Assembly (NCBI RefSeq): GCF_019402665.1
Contig: NZ_VSST01000009.1
Coordinates: 62,001-126,000, forward strand
Reading direction: 5' to 3'
Origin: Bradyrhizobium canariense
GTDB taxonomy: Bacteria > Pseudomonadota > Alphaproteobacteria > Rhizobiales > Xanthobacteraceae
DNA: 64,000 nt
Positions 1-8,559 of this stretch are shown piece by piece. The notes under the pieces are model-generated. The model saw only the letters and a list, made by a program, of their open reading frames with translations, was not told the origin of the DNA and ran no database searches. Made by a program: the position numbers and the translations under genes. Numbering within the stretch: position 1 is the stretch's first letter; the number at the start of each line of letters is the position of its first letter.

Positions 1-162
1 CATCACCGAACCGTCATTGACGGGGTTCGTCAGCGACGGCGCATGCTGGTAGGCGGAGTTGGCGATCACCAGCGCGACGCGCTTTCCGGCGAAAGCGGGC
101 CCGGTGCCGAATAGCAGCGCGACGGCGAGGAGAAGGGGGCAAAGTCTGAGCAATTTGCGCAT
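1..162 (-). CDS. Caspase-like (peptidase C14) domain protein, 5' part only
   Basis: The gene begins at the ATG at 162 and runs off the window start, so only 54 codons are visible. The first ~26 residues are a signal peptide (two basic residues, then a Leu/Ala-rich core ending in PAFA). Directly after it comes KRVALVIANSAY followed by LTNPVNDGS, which is the first beta strand and loop of bacterial caspase-like domains (usually KRVALVIGNSAY and NPxNDA). The catalytic His and Cys would lie outside the window. The family call is based on this short stretch; substrate and role are unknown. The protein is probably exported to the periplasm. Confidence 0.7.
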   Translation of the reverse strand, partial: MRKLLRLCPLLLAVALLFGTGPAFAGKRVALVIANSAYQHAPSLTNPVNDGSVM

Positions 163-342
163 GACACGACTTCCGAGTTCAGGGCCGTTCGAGCCCCTTT
201 GGGACGGCTTTAGCAGGGTCCGTCGCGGACGCTTGTGACGGAGGTCACGAAGGTGGTGCCAGCGGCAGGCCGAAAGGCCCCTTTTGTTTGTCGCGCCAGT
301 CCGGCCGCGGTTCGCCGAGAAACGAGTGCACAGTAGGTTCCC

Positions 343-771
343 TCAGGCATCTCCCACGTGGCCCCGATATTGCGGCAGATTATCCGTAATCTCGTGCCAA
401 GGCGCCTTCGAGCCCACGAAAATGTGGGCGCTCGGTCGGATCGAGGGGGCATCGACCAGGGTTCCCATGGCGACATGGACCCATTTTCCCTCGCGCACCC
501 GGGAATAAAGCAGCGAGCCGCAGCGGGCGCAGTGGGCGTCATGGGTGGTGTCGTCGCCGTAGATGGTGCGCTGGTTCTCGCCGCTGACGATGCGGAGCTT
601 GCCCTGCTCGATACCGGCGAACGGCTTGAAGGCGGCGCCGGTGGTGCGGCGGCAATCCGAGCAGTGGCAGTTCATCGCATAAGAGAACGCGTCCGCCACC
701 TCGTAGCGCACGGCGCGGCAATAGCATTCACCGACCAGGATACGAGCGTTCGAATTCTCTGATCCGGTCAT
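343..771 (-). CDS. GFA/CENP-V domain zinc protein
   Basis: 142-residue protein of the glutathione-dependent formaldehyde-activating enzyme (GFA/CENP-V) family. The zinc-binding cysteines are all present: C16/C18 (ECYCRAV), C35/C37/C40 (NCHCSDC) and C81/C84 (HCARC). A longer frame opens at 813, but the ATG at 771 is preferred because GAGGAC lies about 8 nt upstream and the family usually starts close to the first CxC. Many members have no demonstrated formaldehyde activity, so the substrate is open. It is transcribed away from the NTF2-like gene at 866, so the ~95 bp between them probably carries divergent promoters. Confidence 0.85.
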   Translation of the reverse strand: MTGSENSNARILVGECYCRAVRYEVADAFSYAMNCHCSDCRRTTGAAFKPFAGIEQGKLRIVSGENQRTIYGDDTTHDAHCARCGSLLYSRVREGKWVHVAMGTLVDAPSIRPSAHIFVGSKAPWHEITDNLPQYRGHVGDA

Positions 772-865
772 CACAGTGTCCTCGCGCAAATGGTACGCAC
801 TCCCATAGCGCATTTTGACGTGTACGACTAAGTTCGCCCCGAGCCATCATTCAAAGGGATGACCC

Positions 866-1240
866 ATGAGCCAGAACCGTTCGAGTGTCGAAGCCGTCGT
901 GCAATCCTATTTCGACGGACTTTACGAGGGCGATGCCGAAAAGCTCGGCGCTATCTTCCATCCCTCCGCCGATTTGCGCTGGGTCGAGAAGGGTGAGCTG
1001 CAGGTGCTGACCGTGCCGGACTGGCTCGACCGCGTGCGCAAGCGTCCCTCCGGCAAGGCCGAAGGCAAGCCGCGCGAGGATTTCATCGTCACGATCGACC
1101 GTTCCGACGACAAGACCGCCTTCATCAAGGTCCGATGCCAACTGCCGCCGCGTTTTTTCACGGACTATCTGGTGGCGATGAAGCTCGCCGACGGCTGGCA
1201 GATCGTATCGAAGTCTTATCGGTATGATCTGCGGGAGTGA
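866..1240 (+). CDS. NTF2-like / putative lumazine-binding protein
   Basis: 124-residue protein with the NTF2-like cone fold: an N-terminal helix with VVQSYFDGLYEGD, then the F-HP-ADLRW strand, and a C-terminal strand DGWQIVSKSYRYDL. This resembles the 'putative lumazine-binding' subgroup (PF12893) and SnoaL-like proteins. No signal peptide is seen, so it is cytoplasmic. An AAAGGG box lies ~8 nt before the ATG. Members act as small-molecule isomerases, hydratases or binding proteins; nothing here fixes the ligand. Confidence 0.8.
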   Translation: MSQNRSSVEAVVQSYFDGLYEGDAEKLGAIFHPSADLRWVEKGELQVLTVPDWLDRVRKRPSGKAEGKPREDFIVTIDRSDDKTAFIKVRCQLPPRFFTDYLVAMKLADGWQIVSKSYRYDLRE

Positions 1241-1296
1241 GGGGGGCCTAATCTTCCGCTGCCCGAAATCGGGCGCACTCGTCCCACATCCTCCGT

Positions 1297-1370
1297 CGTT
1301 GCGAGCGCAGCGAAGCAATCCAGAGTCTTTCCGCGGAGGCAGACTGGATTGCTTCGCTGCGCTCGCAATG
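1297..1370. repeat. Extragenic palindrome, family I
   Basis: Two 27-nt arms (1297-1323 and 1344-1370) are inverted copies with one mismatch, around a 20-nt loop. The arm core is GAGCGCAGCGAAGCAATCC. The element lies between the NTF2-like gene and the beta-lactamase gene, so its RNA hairpin may act as a terminator. A relative sits at 56958-57041. Confidence 0.85.
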
Positions 1371-1431
1371 ATGATGCGGATGGAGTGCATGCCGCATCTC
1401 CACCCCGCCCGCCTCGCTCAAAAGGTTCCCC

Positions 1432-2301
1432 ATGCTTCTCGACCGCCGTTCGCTGCTTGCCTCGCTGTGCTGGATTGCCGCCTCTCCCGCGCTCGCCGCG
1501 GACGCGCTACTTGAACTCGAAGCCTATGAGCGCGAGAGCGGCGGCCGGATCGGGGTCTATGCCGAGAACCTCGCGACCGGCGCGAAGCTCGCATGGCGCG
1601 CCGACGAACGGTTCGTCATGTGCTCGACATTCAAGGCTTCGCTCGCGGCCTGCGTACTGGCGCGGGTCGATCGTGGCGAGGATCAGCTTGCGGCCATGAT
1701 CCCGTACGGCAAGGCCGACCTGCTGGAGTACGCACCGGTCGCCAAGCAAAACATTGCCGCCGGCGCAATGTCGGTCACCGAGATGTGCAAGGCGATCGTC
1801 GAGCTCAGCGACAACACCTGCGCCAATTTGCTGCTGGCGCGGATCGGCGGTCCCGCCGCACTCACCGCGTTCTGGCGGTCGCTCGGCGACACCACCTCAC
1901 GGCTCGACCACAACGAGCCCGAGCTCAACCGCTCACCGCCCGGCGATCCCCGCGACACCACGACGCCGGCGGCGATGGCAGGCAATCTGCGCCGGCTTGT
2001 GACGGGCGAGGCGCTGTCGGCGACCTCGCGTGCGCAGCTCACGGACTGGCTGGTGGGTTGCAAGACCGGCGCGAACCGGCTGCGTGGCGGGCTCCCCGCA
2101 AGCTGGAAGATCGGCGACAAGACAGGCAACAACGGCAAGGACGCCTCCGGCGATATCGCGGTGGCCTGGCCCAAGCCCGATACGAAACCCGATGCCCCGA
2201 TCCTGATCGCGGCCTACACCCAGGGCGGTACGCCGAGTGCGGCGCAGATCGAAACCGTGTTCGCACGCATCGGCCGCATGGTGGCCGAGCGGCTGGCGTA
2301 A
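1432..2301 (+). CDS. bla: Class A beta-lactamase
   Basis: 289-residue periplasmic serine beta-lactamase that hydrolyses beta-lactams through an acyl-enzyme. All class A motifs are visible: S-T-F-K at 65-68 (nucleophile Ser65), S-D-N at 126-128, the omega-loop E-P-E-L-N at 162-166 (general base Glu162) and K-T-G at 230-232. The N-terminus D-R-R-S-L-L-A followed by a hydrophobic run and ALAADA resembles a twin-arginine signal. A Cys precedes the catalytic Ser, as in carbapenemases with the Cys69-Cys238 bridge, but the residues after KTG are N-N-G, so the partner Cys is absent. No ampR/blaR regulator is adjacent. The spectrum cannot be read from sequence. Confidence 0.93.
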   Translation: MLLDRRSLLASLCWIAASPALAADALLELEAYERESGGRIGVYAENLATGAKLAWRADERFVMCSTFKASLAACVLARVDRGEDQLAAMIPYGKADLLEYAPVAKQNIAAGAMSVTEMCKAIVELSDNTCANLLLARIGGPAALTAFWRSLGDTTSRLDHNEPELNRSPPGDPRDTTTPAAMAGNLRRLVTGEALSATSRAQLTDWLVGCKTGANRLRGGLPASWKIGDKTGNNGKDASGDIAVAWPKPDTKPDAPILIAAYTQGGTPSAAQIETVFARIGRMVAERLA

Positions 2302-2349
2302 GCCGCACGCATTGACGTTGCGACCGCTTCCGGGTGAAGACAGATCATC

Positions 2350-3957
2350 ATGGAAGCGAAATTTCAGACCTTTCTCATCCTGCTCGCCGTGCTGGCGGGC
2401 ACCGCGCTTGTCGCCCGCCGCTTCAACATCGCGCCTGCCATTCTGCTGATGCTCTCCGGCGTCGGCCTCGCCTTCGTGCCCGGCATGCCACCGGTCGAAC
2501 TGCCGCCGGAACTGGTGCTGCTGATGGTGCTGCCGCCGCTGATCTACTCGGCGAGCGTCGCGATGAGCTGGCGCGAGTTCAAAAAGAATCTTCGCCCCAT
2601 TGTGATGCTCGCGGTCGGCGCGGTGATCTTCACCACAGCACTGGTCGCAACCGCCACCCACTATTTGATCGGCCTGCCCTGGACGATCGGCTTCCTGCTC
2701 GGCGCCATCGTCGCGCCGCCCGACGTGGTGGCGCCGCTCGCGATCGCGCGCCGGTTGCATTTGCCGCGCAGGCTCACGGTCATCCTCGAAGGCGAAGGGC
2801 TCGCGAATGACGCCACCGCGCTGATCCTCTATCGGTTCGCGCTCGCCGCAATCATGGTCGGGCATTTCTCGCTGCCTCTGGCAGGCGGCGAGTTCCTGCT
2901 CATCGTCGCCGGGGAGATCGCCTTCGGCATCGGTGTCGGCTGGCTCTCCCTGCGTTTCCGCAAATGGTCGGGGGATCCGCAGGTCGAGCTGACGCTGTCG
3001 CTGATCACGCCCTACGTGTCCTATTGGCTGCCCGAACATCTCGGAGGCTCCGGCGTGATCGCCACCGTTGCCTGTGGCCTCTATGTGAGCTGGAACGGCC
3101 CGCTGCTGATCTCGGCATCGACGCGCCTGCAGGGAATCTTCTTCTGGGACCTCGTGATCTATCTGATCGAGGGCTTGCTGTTCCTGCTCACGGGGTTCCA
3201 GATGCGCGCGCTCTACGAGAAGTCGAAGGCGTTCCCGCTCGACGACATCATGATCGCGACCGCCGTGGTGCTGGCGGTCGTCGTGATCGCGCGCTTCGCC
3301 TGGCTTTATCCCGCGACCTATCTGCCACGCATGCTCAGCAAGTCGCTGCGTGCGCGCGATCCGTCACCACCGTGGCAATGGCCGTTCGTGCTGGCGTTCA
3401 CCGGCGTGCGCGGCGCGGTGTCGCTGGCGGCGGCACTGGCGCTGCCGTTCACGCTGCCGGGCGGCGAGGCCTTTCCGTTTCGCGACCTGATCCTGTTCGT
3501 TGCCTTCGGTGTCATCTTCATCACGCTAATCGGCGTCGGCCTCACGCTGCCCCCGGTGGTGCGCTGGCTCGGTGTCGCGGACGCCGGCCGCAGCGAGCAT
3601 GCCGCCGAGCACGAGTCCGAGATCGCGGCACGGCGCCAGGCCCTCGATGCCGCCCTGACGTCGCTCGACGCGCTGACCGAGGAGAAGGACGTGTCGGACG
3701 AGGTGATGCGGCTCTTGCGCGCCCGCCACGAGATCCGGGTCAACCAGCTGCCCGATTCGCTCGATCCCACCCGCCACGACGTCTCCGCCGCAGGTACCGC
3801 GCTGACCCGCGACCTGATCGCCGCCGAGCGCAAATTCATCCATGACCTGCTGCGCGACGGCCAGATCACCGACGAGACGCGCCGGAGGATCGAGCGGGAT
3901 CTGGACCTGGAGGAGGCGAGTTTGGCAAACCGGGAGTACCGGGGAGGGCCGCTGTAG
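2350..3957 (+). CDS. Na+/H+ antiporter, CPA1 (NhaP/NHE-like) family
   Basis: 535-residue inner-membrane protein that should exchange Na+ or K+ for H+. About 12 hydrophobic segments fill residues 1-420, with the CPA1 signatures APPDVVAP (~118-125) and EGEGLANDATALIL (~143-156), which carry the ion-binding acidic and Asn-Asp residues, and a later FTGVRGAVSLA helix. The last ~110 residues are charged and cytoplasmic, as usual for this family. The start lies 48 bp after the beta-lactamase stop, so readthrough transcription is possible, but a shared function is not implied. Confidence 0.9.
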   Translation: MEAKFQTFLILLAVLAGTALVARRFNIAPAILLMLSGVGLAFVPGMPPVELPPELVLLMVLPPLIYSASVAMSWREFKKNLRPIVMLAVGAVIFTTALVATATHYLIGLPWTIGFLLGAIVAPPDVVAPLAIARRLHLPRRLTVILEGEGLANDATALILYRFALAAIMVGHFSLPLAGGEFLLIVAGEIAFGIGVGWLSLRFRKWSGDPQVELTLSLITPYVSYWLPEHLGGSGVIATVACGLYVSWNGPLLISASTRLQGIFFWDLVIYLIEGLLFLLTGFQMRALYEKSKAFPLDDIMIATAVVLAVVVIARFAWLYPATYLPRMLSKSLRARDPSPPWQWPFVLAFTGVRGAVSLAAALALPFTLPGGEAFPFRDLILFVAFGVIFITLIGVGLTLPPVVRWLGVADAGRSEHAAEHESEIAARRQALDAALTSLDALTEEKDVSDEVMRLLRARHEIRVNQLPDSLDPTRHDVSAAGTALTRDLIAAERKFIHDLLRDGQITDETRRRIERDLDLEEASLANREYRGGPL

Positions 3958-3983
3958 ATTCCCGTCATTGCTGGCGGCGCAAG

Positions 3984-4805
3984 CTACCGCCTCTCGCAAA
4001 ATTCCCTCATCGCCACCGCCACGGCGCCGGCAATGATCTCCTGACGCTCCGGCGAGTTCATCGCCATTTCCTCGTCGCGGTTGATGATGGAGCCCGCTTC
4101 GAGCAGCACTGCGGCGCTACGGGTTTGCGAGAGCACGACGAGCCCGTCATAGCGGTAGACGCCGACATCCTTGTCGAGCAATTGGCGCCGGTAGCGGCCC
4201 ATCACCGGCAGGGTGTATTGGCCGGCATAATGCAGGTCCTGAGCCTTCAGCTGCCGGCCGATCATGCGGGCCAGCATCAAGCTCGTGGCGTAATGCGGAT
4301 TCCGCTGCGACACGAATAGCGAATGGCCCGAAAATCGATCACTGAAATAGCTGTTCGCGCCGTCGAACTCCCAGGTCTCGATCAGCTTGTCCGGCACCGA
4401 ATCGTGATGGATCGACAGGAAGAGATCGGCCCGGGCACCATTCGCGGTGCTGACGCGTTTGAGCAGGCTCGGCCGGGCCTTGCCGTCCGTGACGAGCAGC
4501 CGGGTCGCGGCAAAGCCTTCGGCCTTGAGCTTCGCCGTGATCAGACTTGCAAGCCGGAAGTTGAAGCCGAACTCGGTGTCGTTGCGTGCGCTCAACGCGC
4601 CGTAGGAGTCCGGGGTGTGCCCGACATCCACGACGATCCGGAATTTCGACATCTCACACTTGACCGGCGCGTGCGGCGGCTTGGGTTTCGCGATTTTCCG
4701 CGCGATCGCAGCATGGCCCTCACCTGCAGGCGCCAGCGACCATAGCAAGATCGACGCGACGAGCGTGGAGACGAGACTTGCAAGGATGCTGCGCGGCTGC
4801 CCCAA
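3984..4805 (-). CDS. N-acetylmuramoyl-L-alanine amidase (Amidase_3)
   Basis: 273-residue zinc amidase that cuts the bond between MurNAc and the stem peptide of murein. An N-terminal hydrophobic segment (~8-32) looks like a signal peptide. The zinc ligands are recognisable: His63 in VDVGHTPD, Glu78 in NDTEFG, His133 in SIHHDS, with catalytic Glu236 in LLEAGS. There is no AMIN domain. The start is taken as TTG at 4805 because no in-frame ATG exists before the catalytic domain and GGAG lies 7 nt upstream. It begins only 3 bp after the stop of the Rieske oxygenase gene, which suggests translational coupling despite unrelated functions. Confidence 0.88.
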   Translation of the reverse strand: MGQPRSILASLVSTLVASILLWSLAPAGEGHAAIARKIAKPKPPHAPVKCEMSKFRIVVDVGHTPDSYGALSARNDTEFGFNFRLASLITAKLKAEGFAATRLLVTDGKARPSLLKRVSTANGARADLFLSIHHDSVPDKLIETWEFDGANSYFSDRFSGHSLFVSQRNPHYATSLMLARMIGRQLKAQDLHYAGQYTLPVMGRYRRQLLDKDVGVYRYDGLVVLSQTRSAAVLLEAGSIINRDEEMAMNSPERQEIIAGAVAVAMREFCERR

Positions 4806-4808
4806 GTG

Positions 4809-6146
4809 CTACTCCGCTGCCGCTGTTCGCGGCCGGCCGACAAAGCCTGTGACGTCGCCGAAACGCTCCAGCATCACCGCGGAAAGGTCCTTGGCCTTGC
4901 TGGTGACGCAGGCGCCCGAGCGCACGGCGTAGCGATCCTGATGCGCGACCTGCGGCGGCGGCTCGCCCTGCTGAAGCGCTCGCGCCAGTTCCATCACGAC
5001 TTTCCGGAAATGCATGATACCGAGATCGGTCGGACCGAGATGCTCGCGGGTGCGATCGGCGATGGGACCCTGGCTATCCTGTACGGCCGCGTCCTGTTCG
5101 GATACACCCTTGATGCCGGTGTAGCTCCTGGTTTTCTGCAGCTTGCGATCAATCAGATAGTCATTGCCGTTGTGGCGCAGCGGCACGTAATCGTCGCCGA
5201 CCTCCGCGATCACGCCATTGCCGCGGTCAAAGGCGTCACGCTCGGCTTGCGTCAGCGGCCGCTCCGGATTCCAGGCATAGGTGTAGATCCAGCAATTGGT
5301 GTCGGTGACGGGCACGAAGGTCTGGCCAAAGATGTTCTCGCCCGGCATCGCGCTCGGGGCATAGGCGTGGAACGGCATCAGGAACTGCGCGATGCGCCAG
5401 TAGATGTTGTCGCCGCCGGTGAGCCGCCCACCGGCGATGGTGAGGCCCGCCGGGTGCGCCTGGATCTTGATCACAGGCCGGGGGTCTTCGGCGATCCAGA
5501 GCATGTGATCGCTCGACATCCGCGCGATCGGATTCACGAAATGCTTCTTGATGTCCAGAATCTCGTTCTCCTCCTTATCGAAGGAGAGATGGGCGAAGGT
5601 GAAATGCGCGGTGTCGATCGAGCCTTCTAGCGCCTGCACCCAGTTGCAGTCCTGCCATTTCTTGCTGACGTAGCGGTGCGAGGCCGGCAGCAGCGCCATT
5701 TCGAGATCGGGCAGCTCGGGCATCGCGTCAGCCGGGCCCATATAGGCCCAGATCATCTCACCCCATTCGCGCACGGGATAGGATTTGATGCGGATGAGAT
5801 CCTTGGCGTTGAGGTCGGGATAGGACGTCGGCATGTCCACGCACCTTCCGTCGGTGTCGAACTTCCAGCCGTGATAGACGCAGCGGATGCCGCATTCCTC
5901 ATTGCGCCCAAGCCAGAGATTGGCGCCGCGATGCGGGCAGTATTGGTCGATTAATCCGACGACGCCGCGCGAGTCGCGGAAGGCGAGCAGCTCCTCGCCG
6001 AGAACGATGATCTTCTTCGGCTCGCCGTCGGGTTCGGGGAGTTCTTCGGACAGCAGGACAGGAATCCAGAACCGGCGCAACAATTCGCCCATGCCGGTTC
6101 CGGGGCCCGACTCGGTCAGGAATTTGTTGTCCTCGGCGCGGAGCAT
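4809..6146 (-). CDS. Rieske-type ring-hydroxylating oxygenase, alpha subunit
   Basis: 445-residue oxygenase component. The Rieske [2Fe-2S] site is C70-x-H72 ... C89-x2-H92, and the mononuclear Fe(II) site is D178-x2-H181-x4-H186. Overall order and length resemble phthalate 4,5-dioxygenase-type oxygenases, which hydroxylate or demethylate aromatic acids with electrons from a separate reductase; no reductase or ferredoxin gene lies nearby. The ATG at 6146 is chosen over the longer frame from 6368 because GGGAGGA lies just upstream. The TauD-like gene starts upstream on the same strand, with 86 bp between them, so the two probably share a transcript. The substrate is unknown. Confidence 0.88.
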   Translation of the reverse strand: MLRAEDNKFLTESGPGTGMGELLRRFWIPVLLSEELPEPDGEPKKIIVLGEELLAFRDSRGVVGLIDQYCPHRGANLWLGRNEECGIRCVYHGWKFDTDGRCVDMPTSYPDLNAKDLIRIKSYPVREWGEMIWAYMGPADAMPELPDLEMALLPASHRYVSKKWQDCNWVQALEGSIDTAHFTFAHLSFDKEENEILDIKKHFVNPIARMSSDHMLWIAEDPRPVIKIQAHPAGLTIAGGRLTGGDNIYWRIAQFLMPFHAYAPSAMPGENIFGQTFVPVTDTNCWIYTYAWNPERPLTQAERDAFDRGNGVIAEVGDDYVPLRHNGNDYLIDRKLQKTRSYTGIKGVSEQDAAVQDSQGPIADRTREHLGPTDLGIMHFRKVVMELARALQQGEPPPQVAHQDRYAVRSGACVTSKAKDLSAVMLERFGDVTGFVGRPRTAAAE

Positions 6147-6232
6147 GGAAAATCCTCCCGACGGTCTTTGTTTTCGGCAAGATTGGCGCGGACGCGGGAA
6201 GACGTCAACGCGGAACGCGATGCGCAGGCGGG

Positions 6233-7129
6233 TTAAACCGGCCGCTCCCCCTTCACCGTCACGCGCGTGCCGGAGCGCGTATGCGGCCAGTAATCCCACA
6301 TCGCGCGGTGCTGGGTGCAGCGGTTGTCCCAGAACGCGATGGCATTCTCGGTCCAGCGGAAACGGCACTGAAACAGCGGGTTCTCGGCGTGTTGATAGAG
6401 ATAGGCCAGCATCGCGTCGCTCTCGTCGCGCGGGATGCCGTTGATGTGCCGGGTGAAGCCGCGGTTGACGTAGAGCGCCTTCTTGCCCGTGACCGGATGC
6501 GTGCGCACCACGGGATGCTCGGCACTCGGATAGGACGGTCGGTCGGCGACGCCGTAATTGGCGTAGAGCCCGCGATAGATCGGCTCGCCGTCGTGCAGCG
6601 CGGTCAGCCCGTCGAGATAGGCCTTCATGCGATCCGACAGCGCCTCGTAGGCGGCGTACATGTTGGCGAACAGCGTGTCACCGCCGCGCGGCGGGCACTG
6701 CTTGATGTAGAGGATCGAGCCCATCGGCGGCTCGAGATCACAGGACACGTCGGAATGCCAGCCCTCGCCGTTGGCGCGCGGCGAGTTCGCGTCCGCGTAG
6801 ATCTTCATCAGCGCCGGGTCTTCGTCCTCGTGCGGAGCGGCGGGATGAAAATGCAGCTCGCCGAACTTGCGCCCGAAGGCGAGGTGCTGTTGTGGCGTGA
6901 TGTGCTGGTCGCGGAAGAAGATGACGAGGTTTTCGGCGAGCGCGCGATGGATCTCATCCATCTGCCGGTTGGAGCGCGCATCGTCGGAAACGAGCTTGCC
7001 GATCTCGACGCCGGAGATTTCCGCGCCGATGACGGGCGTGAGCTTTTCGACCCGAAGCGTCTCGTAAGGCGCGCCGTCGTCCGTCGCGTGGCGATAGCGC
7101 GGGCCCTGCTTGCCGGCGAGTGAGCTCAT
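6233..7129 (-). CDS. TauD/TfdA-family Fe(II)/2-oxoglutarate dioxygenase
   Basis: 298-residue non-haem iron dioxygenase. The facial triad is H125-x-D127 (GWHSDVS) and H274 (CTQHRAMWDY), and the 2-oxoglutarate-binding Arg lies in the following TRSGTRV segment. The family includes taurine and 2,4-D dioxygenases, which release sulfite or glyoxylate while hydroxylating the substrate. A sulfonate-type ABC importer is elsewhere in the window (26.8-29.6 kb) but far away. The start at 7129 is backed by GGGAGG about 6 nt upstream; the frame continues to 7189 without better signals. It is the likely first gene of a transcript with the Rieske oxygenase and amidase genes. Confidence 0.9.
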   Translation of the reverse strand: MSSLAGKQGPRYRHATDDGAPYETLRVEKLTPVIGAEISGVEIGKLVSDDARSNRQMDEIHRALAENLVIFFRDQHITPQQHLAFGRKFGELHFHPAAPHEDEDPALMKIYADANSPRANGEGWHSDVSCDLEPPMGSILYIKQCPPRGGDTLFANMYAAYEALSDRMKAYLDGLTALHDGEPIYRGLYANYGVADRPSYPSAEHPVVRTHPVTGKKALYVNRGFTRHINGIPRDESDAMLAYLYQHAENPLFQCRFRWTENAIAFWDNRCTQHRAMWDYWPHTRSGTRVTVKGERPV

Positions 7130-7164
7130 GGCGTGCCTCCCGATCGCTCTTGATTGGGGACATC

Positions 7165-7249
7165 GTAGCCCGGATGGAGCGAAGCGCAATCCGGGTTGAG
7201 TTCGTCAGCTTGCGAGAACCCGGATTTCGCTGCGCTCCATCCGGGCTAC
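7165..7249. repeat. Extragenic palindrome, family II
   Basis: Inverted repeat whose outer arms read GTAGCCCGGATGGAGCG at the left end and its complement at the right end; inner arms with AATCCGGGTT are also inverted. It lies upstream of the TauD-like gene and downstream of ispG, both on the minus strand. A second copy of the same family is at 43015-43091. Confidence 0.85.
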
Positions 7250-7263
7250 ACGCCGCAAAAGGC

Positions 7264-8547
7264 CTACTCCGCCGCGGTCACCGGCACCTTGGCGCCCTGG
7301 CCGTAGCGCTGCTCGATATAGTCGATCACGAGCGCCTTGAAGTCGGCGGAGATGGTCGGGCCGCGCAGGGTGCGGAATTTCTTGCCGTCGACGAACACCG
7401 GGGCAGCCGGCGCCTCGCCCGTGCCCGGCAGCGAGATGCCGATATTGGCGTGCTTGGATTCGCCGGGGCCGTTGACGATGCAGCCCATCACCGCGACGTT
7501 GAGCTCTTCCACGCCGGGATATTTCGTCTTCCAGGTCGGCATCTCGTCGCGGATGAAACCCTGGATCGAGCTGGCCAGCTCCTGGAACGTGGTCGAGGTG
7601 GTGCGGCCGCAGCCGGGGCATGCCGCAACCAGCGGCACGAAGGTGCGGAAGCCCATGGTCTGCAAGAGCTCCTGGCCGACCTGCACCTCACGGGTGCGGT
7701 CGCCGCCGGGCTCCGGCGTCAGCGAGATACGGATGGTGTCGCCGATGCCCTGCTGCAACAGGATGCCGAGCGCGGCCGAGGACGCCACGATGCCCTTGGT
7801 GCCCATGCCGGCCTCGGTCAGGCCGAGGTGGATCGCGTAGTCGGAACGGCTGGCGAGATCCTGGTAGACCGCGATCAGATCCTGCACGGCCGAGACTTTG
7901 GCCGAGAGGATGATGCGATTCTTCGGCATGCCGAGCTCTTCGGCGCGCGCGGCCGAGAGCAGCGCGGACTGCACCATGGCTTCGCGCGTCACCGCGCGCA
8001 CATCGCGCGGATCGGCGGACGCGGCGTTCTCGTCCATCAGCTTGGTCAGCAGCTCCTGGTCGAGCGAGCCCCAATTGGCGCCGATGCGTACCGGCTTGTT
8101 GTTCTTGTTGGCGATCTCGATGATGTCGGCGAACTGGGTGTCGCGCTTGTCCTTGAAGCCGACATTGCCGGGATTGATGCGATATTTGGCGAGCGCCTCG
8201 GCGCAGGCCGGATAGGCCGCGAGCAGCTTGTGGCCGATATAGTGGAAGTCGCCGATCAGCGGCGTGGTGATGCCGCGCTTGAGCAGGCCGTCGCGGATGT
8301 GCGGGACGGCGGCGGCGGCCTCCTCACGGTCCACGGTGATGCGGACCATTTCGGAGCCGGCGCGGGCGAGCGCTGCGACCTGGGCGATGGTGCCGTCGAT
8401 ATCGGCGGTGTCGGTGTTGGTCATCGACTGCACGACGATCGGCGCGCCGCCGCCGACGGCGACGTCGCCGACCTTGACCTGGGTGGTCTTATGCCGGGGC
8501 GCAGGGCCCGCAACGTCGGAATCGATGGTGTTTTCGAGCTTGTTCAT
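7264..8547 (-). CDS. ispG: 4-hydroxy-3-methylbut-2-enyl diphosphate synthase (flavodoxin/ferredoxin)
   Basis: 427-residue enzyme of the MEP isoprenoid pathway that converts MEcPP to HMBPP using a [4Fe-4S] cluster. Cluster ligands are visible: C310 and C313 (ACPGCGRTT), C356 and the Glu of [10 protein letters not shown]. The N-terminal TIM barrel begins with [10 protein letters not shown]. The ATG at 8547 is preferred to the TTG three codons earlier because GGA sits correctly before it. It follows the EamA transporter gene by 12 bp on the same strand, and a Zur/Fur-type regulator lies upstream of that. This is an essential gene in most bacteria that lack the mevalonate pathway. Confidence 0.96.
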   Translation of the reverse strand: MNKLENTIDSDVAGPAPRHKTTQVKVGDVAVGGGAPIVVQSMTNTDTADIDGTIAQVAALARAGSEMVRITVDREEAAAAVPHIRDGLLKRGITTPLIGDFHYIGHKLLAAYPACAEALAKYRINPGNVGFKDKRDTQFADIIEIANKNNKPVRIGANWGSLDQELLTKLMDENAASADPRDVRAVTREAMVQSALLSAARAEELGMPKNRIILSAKVSAVQDLIAVYQDLASRSDYAIHLGLTEAGMGTKGIVASSAALGILLQQGIGDTIRISLTPEPGGDRTREVQVGQELLQTMGFRTFVPLVAACPGCGRTTSTTFQELASSIQGFIRDEMPTWKTKYPGVEELNVAVMGCIVNGPGESKHANIGISLPGTGEAPAAPVFVDGKKFRTLRGPTISADFKALVIDYIEQRYGQGAKVPVTAAE

Positions 8548-8559
8548 GGCGTCCAAATA

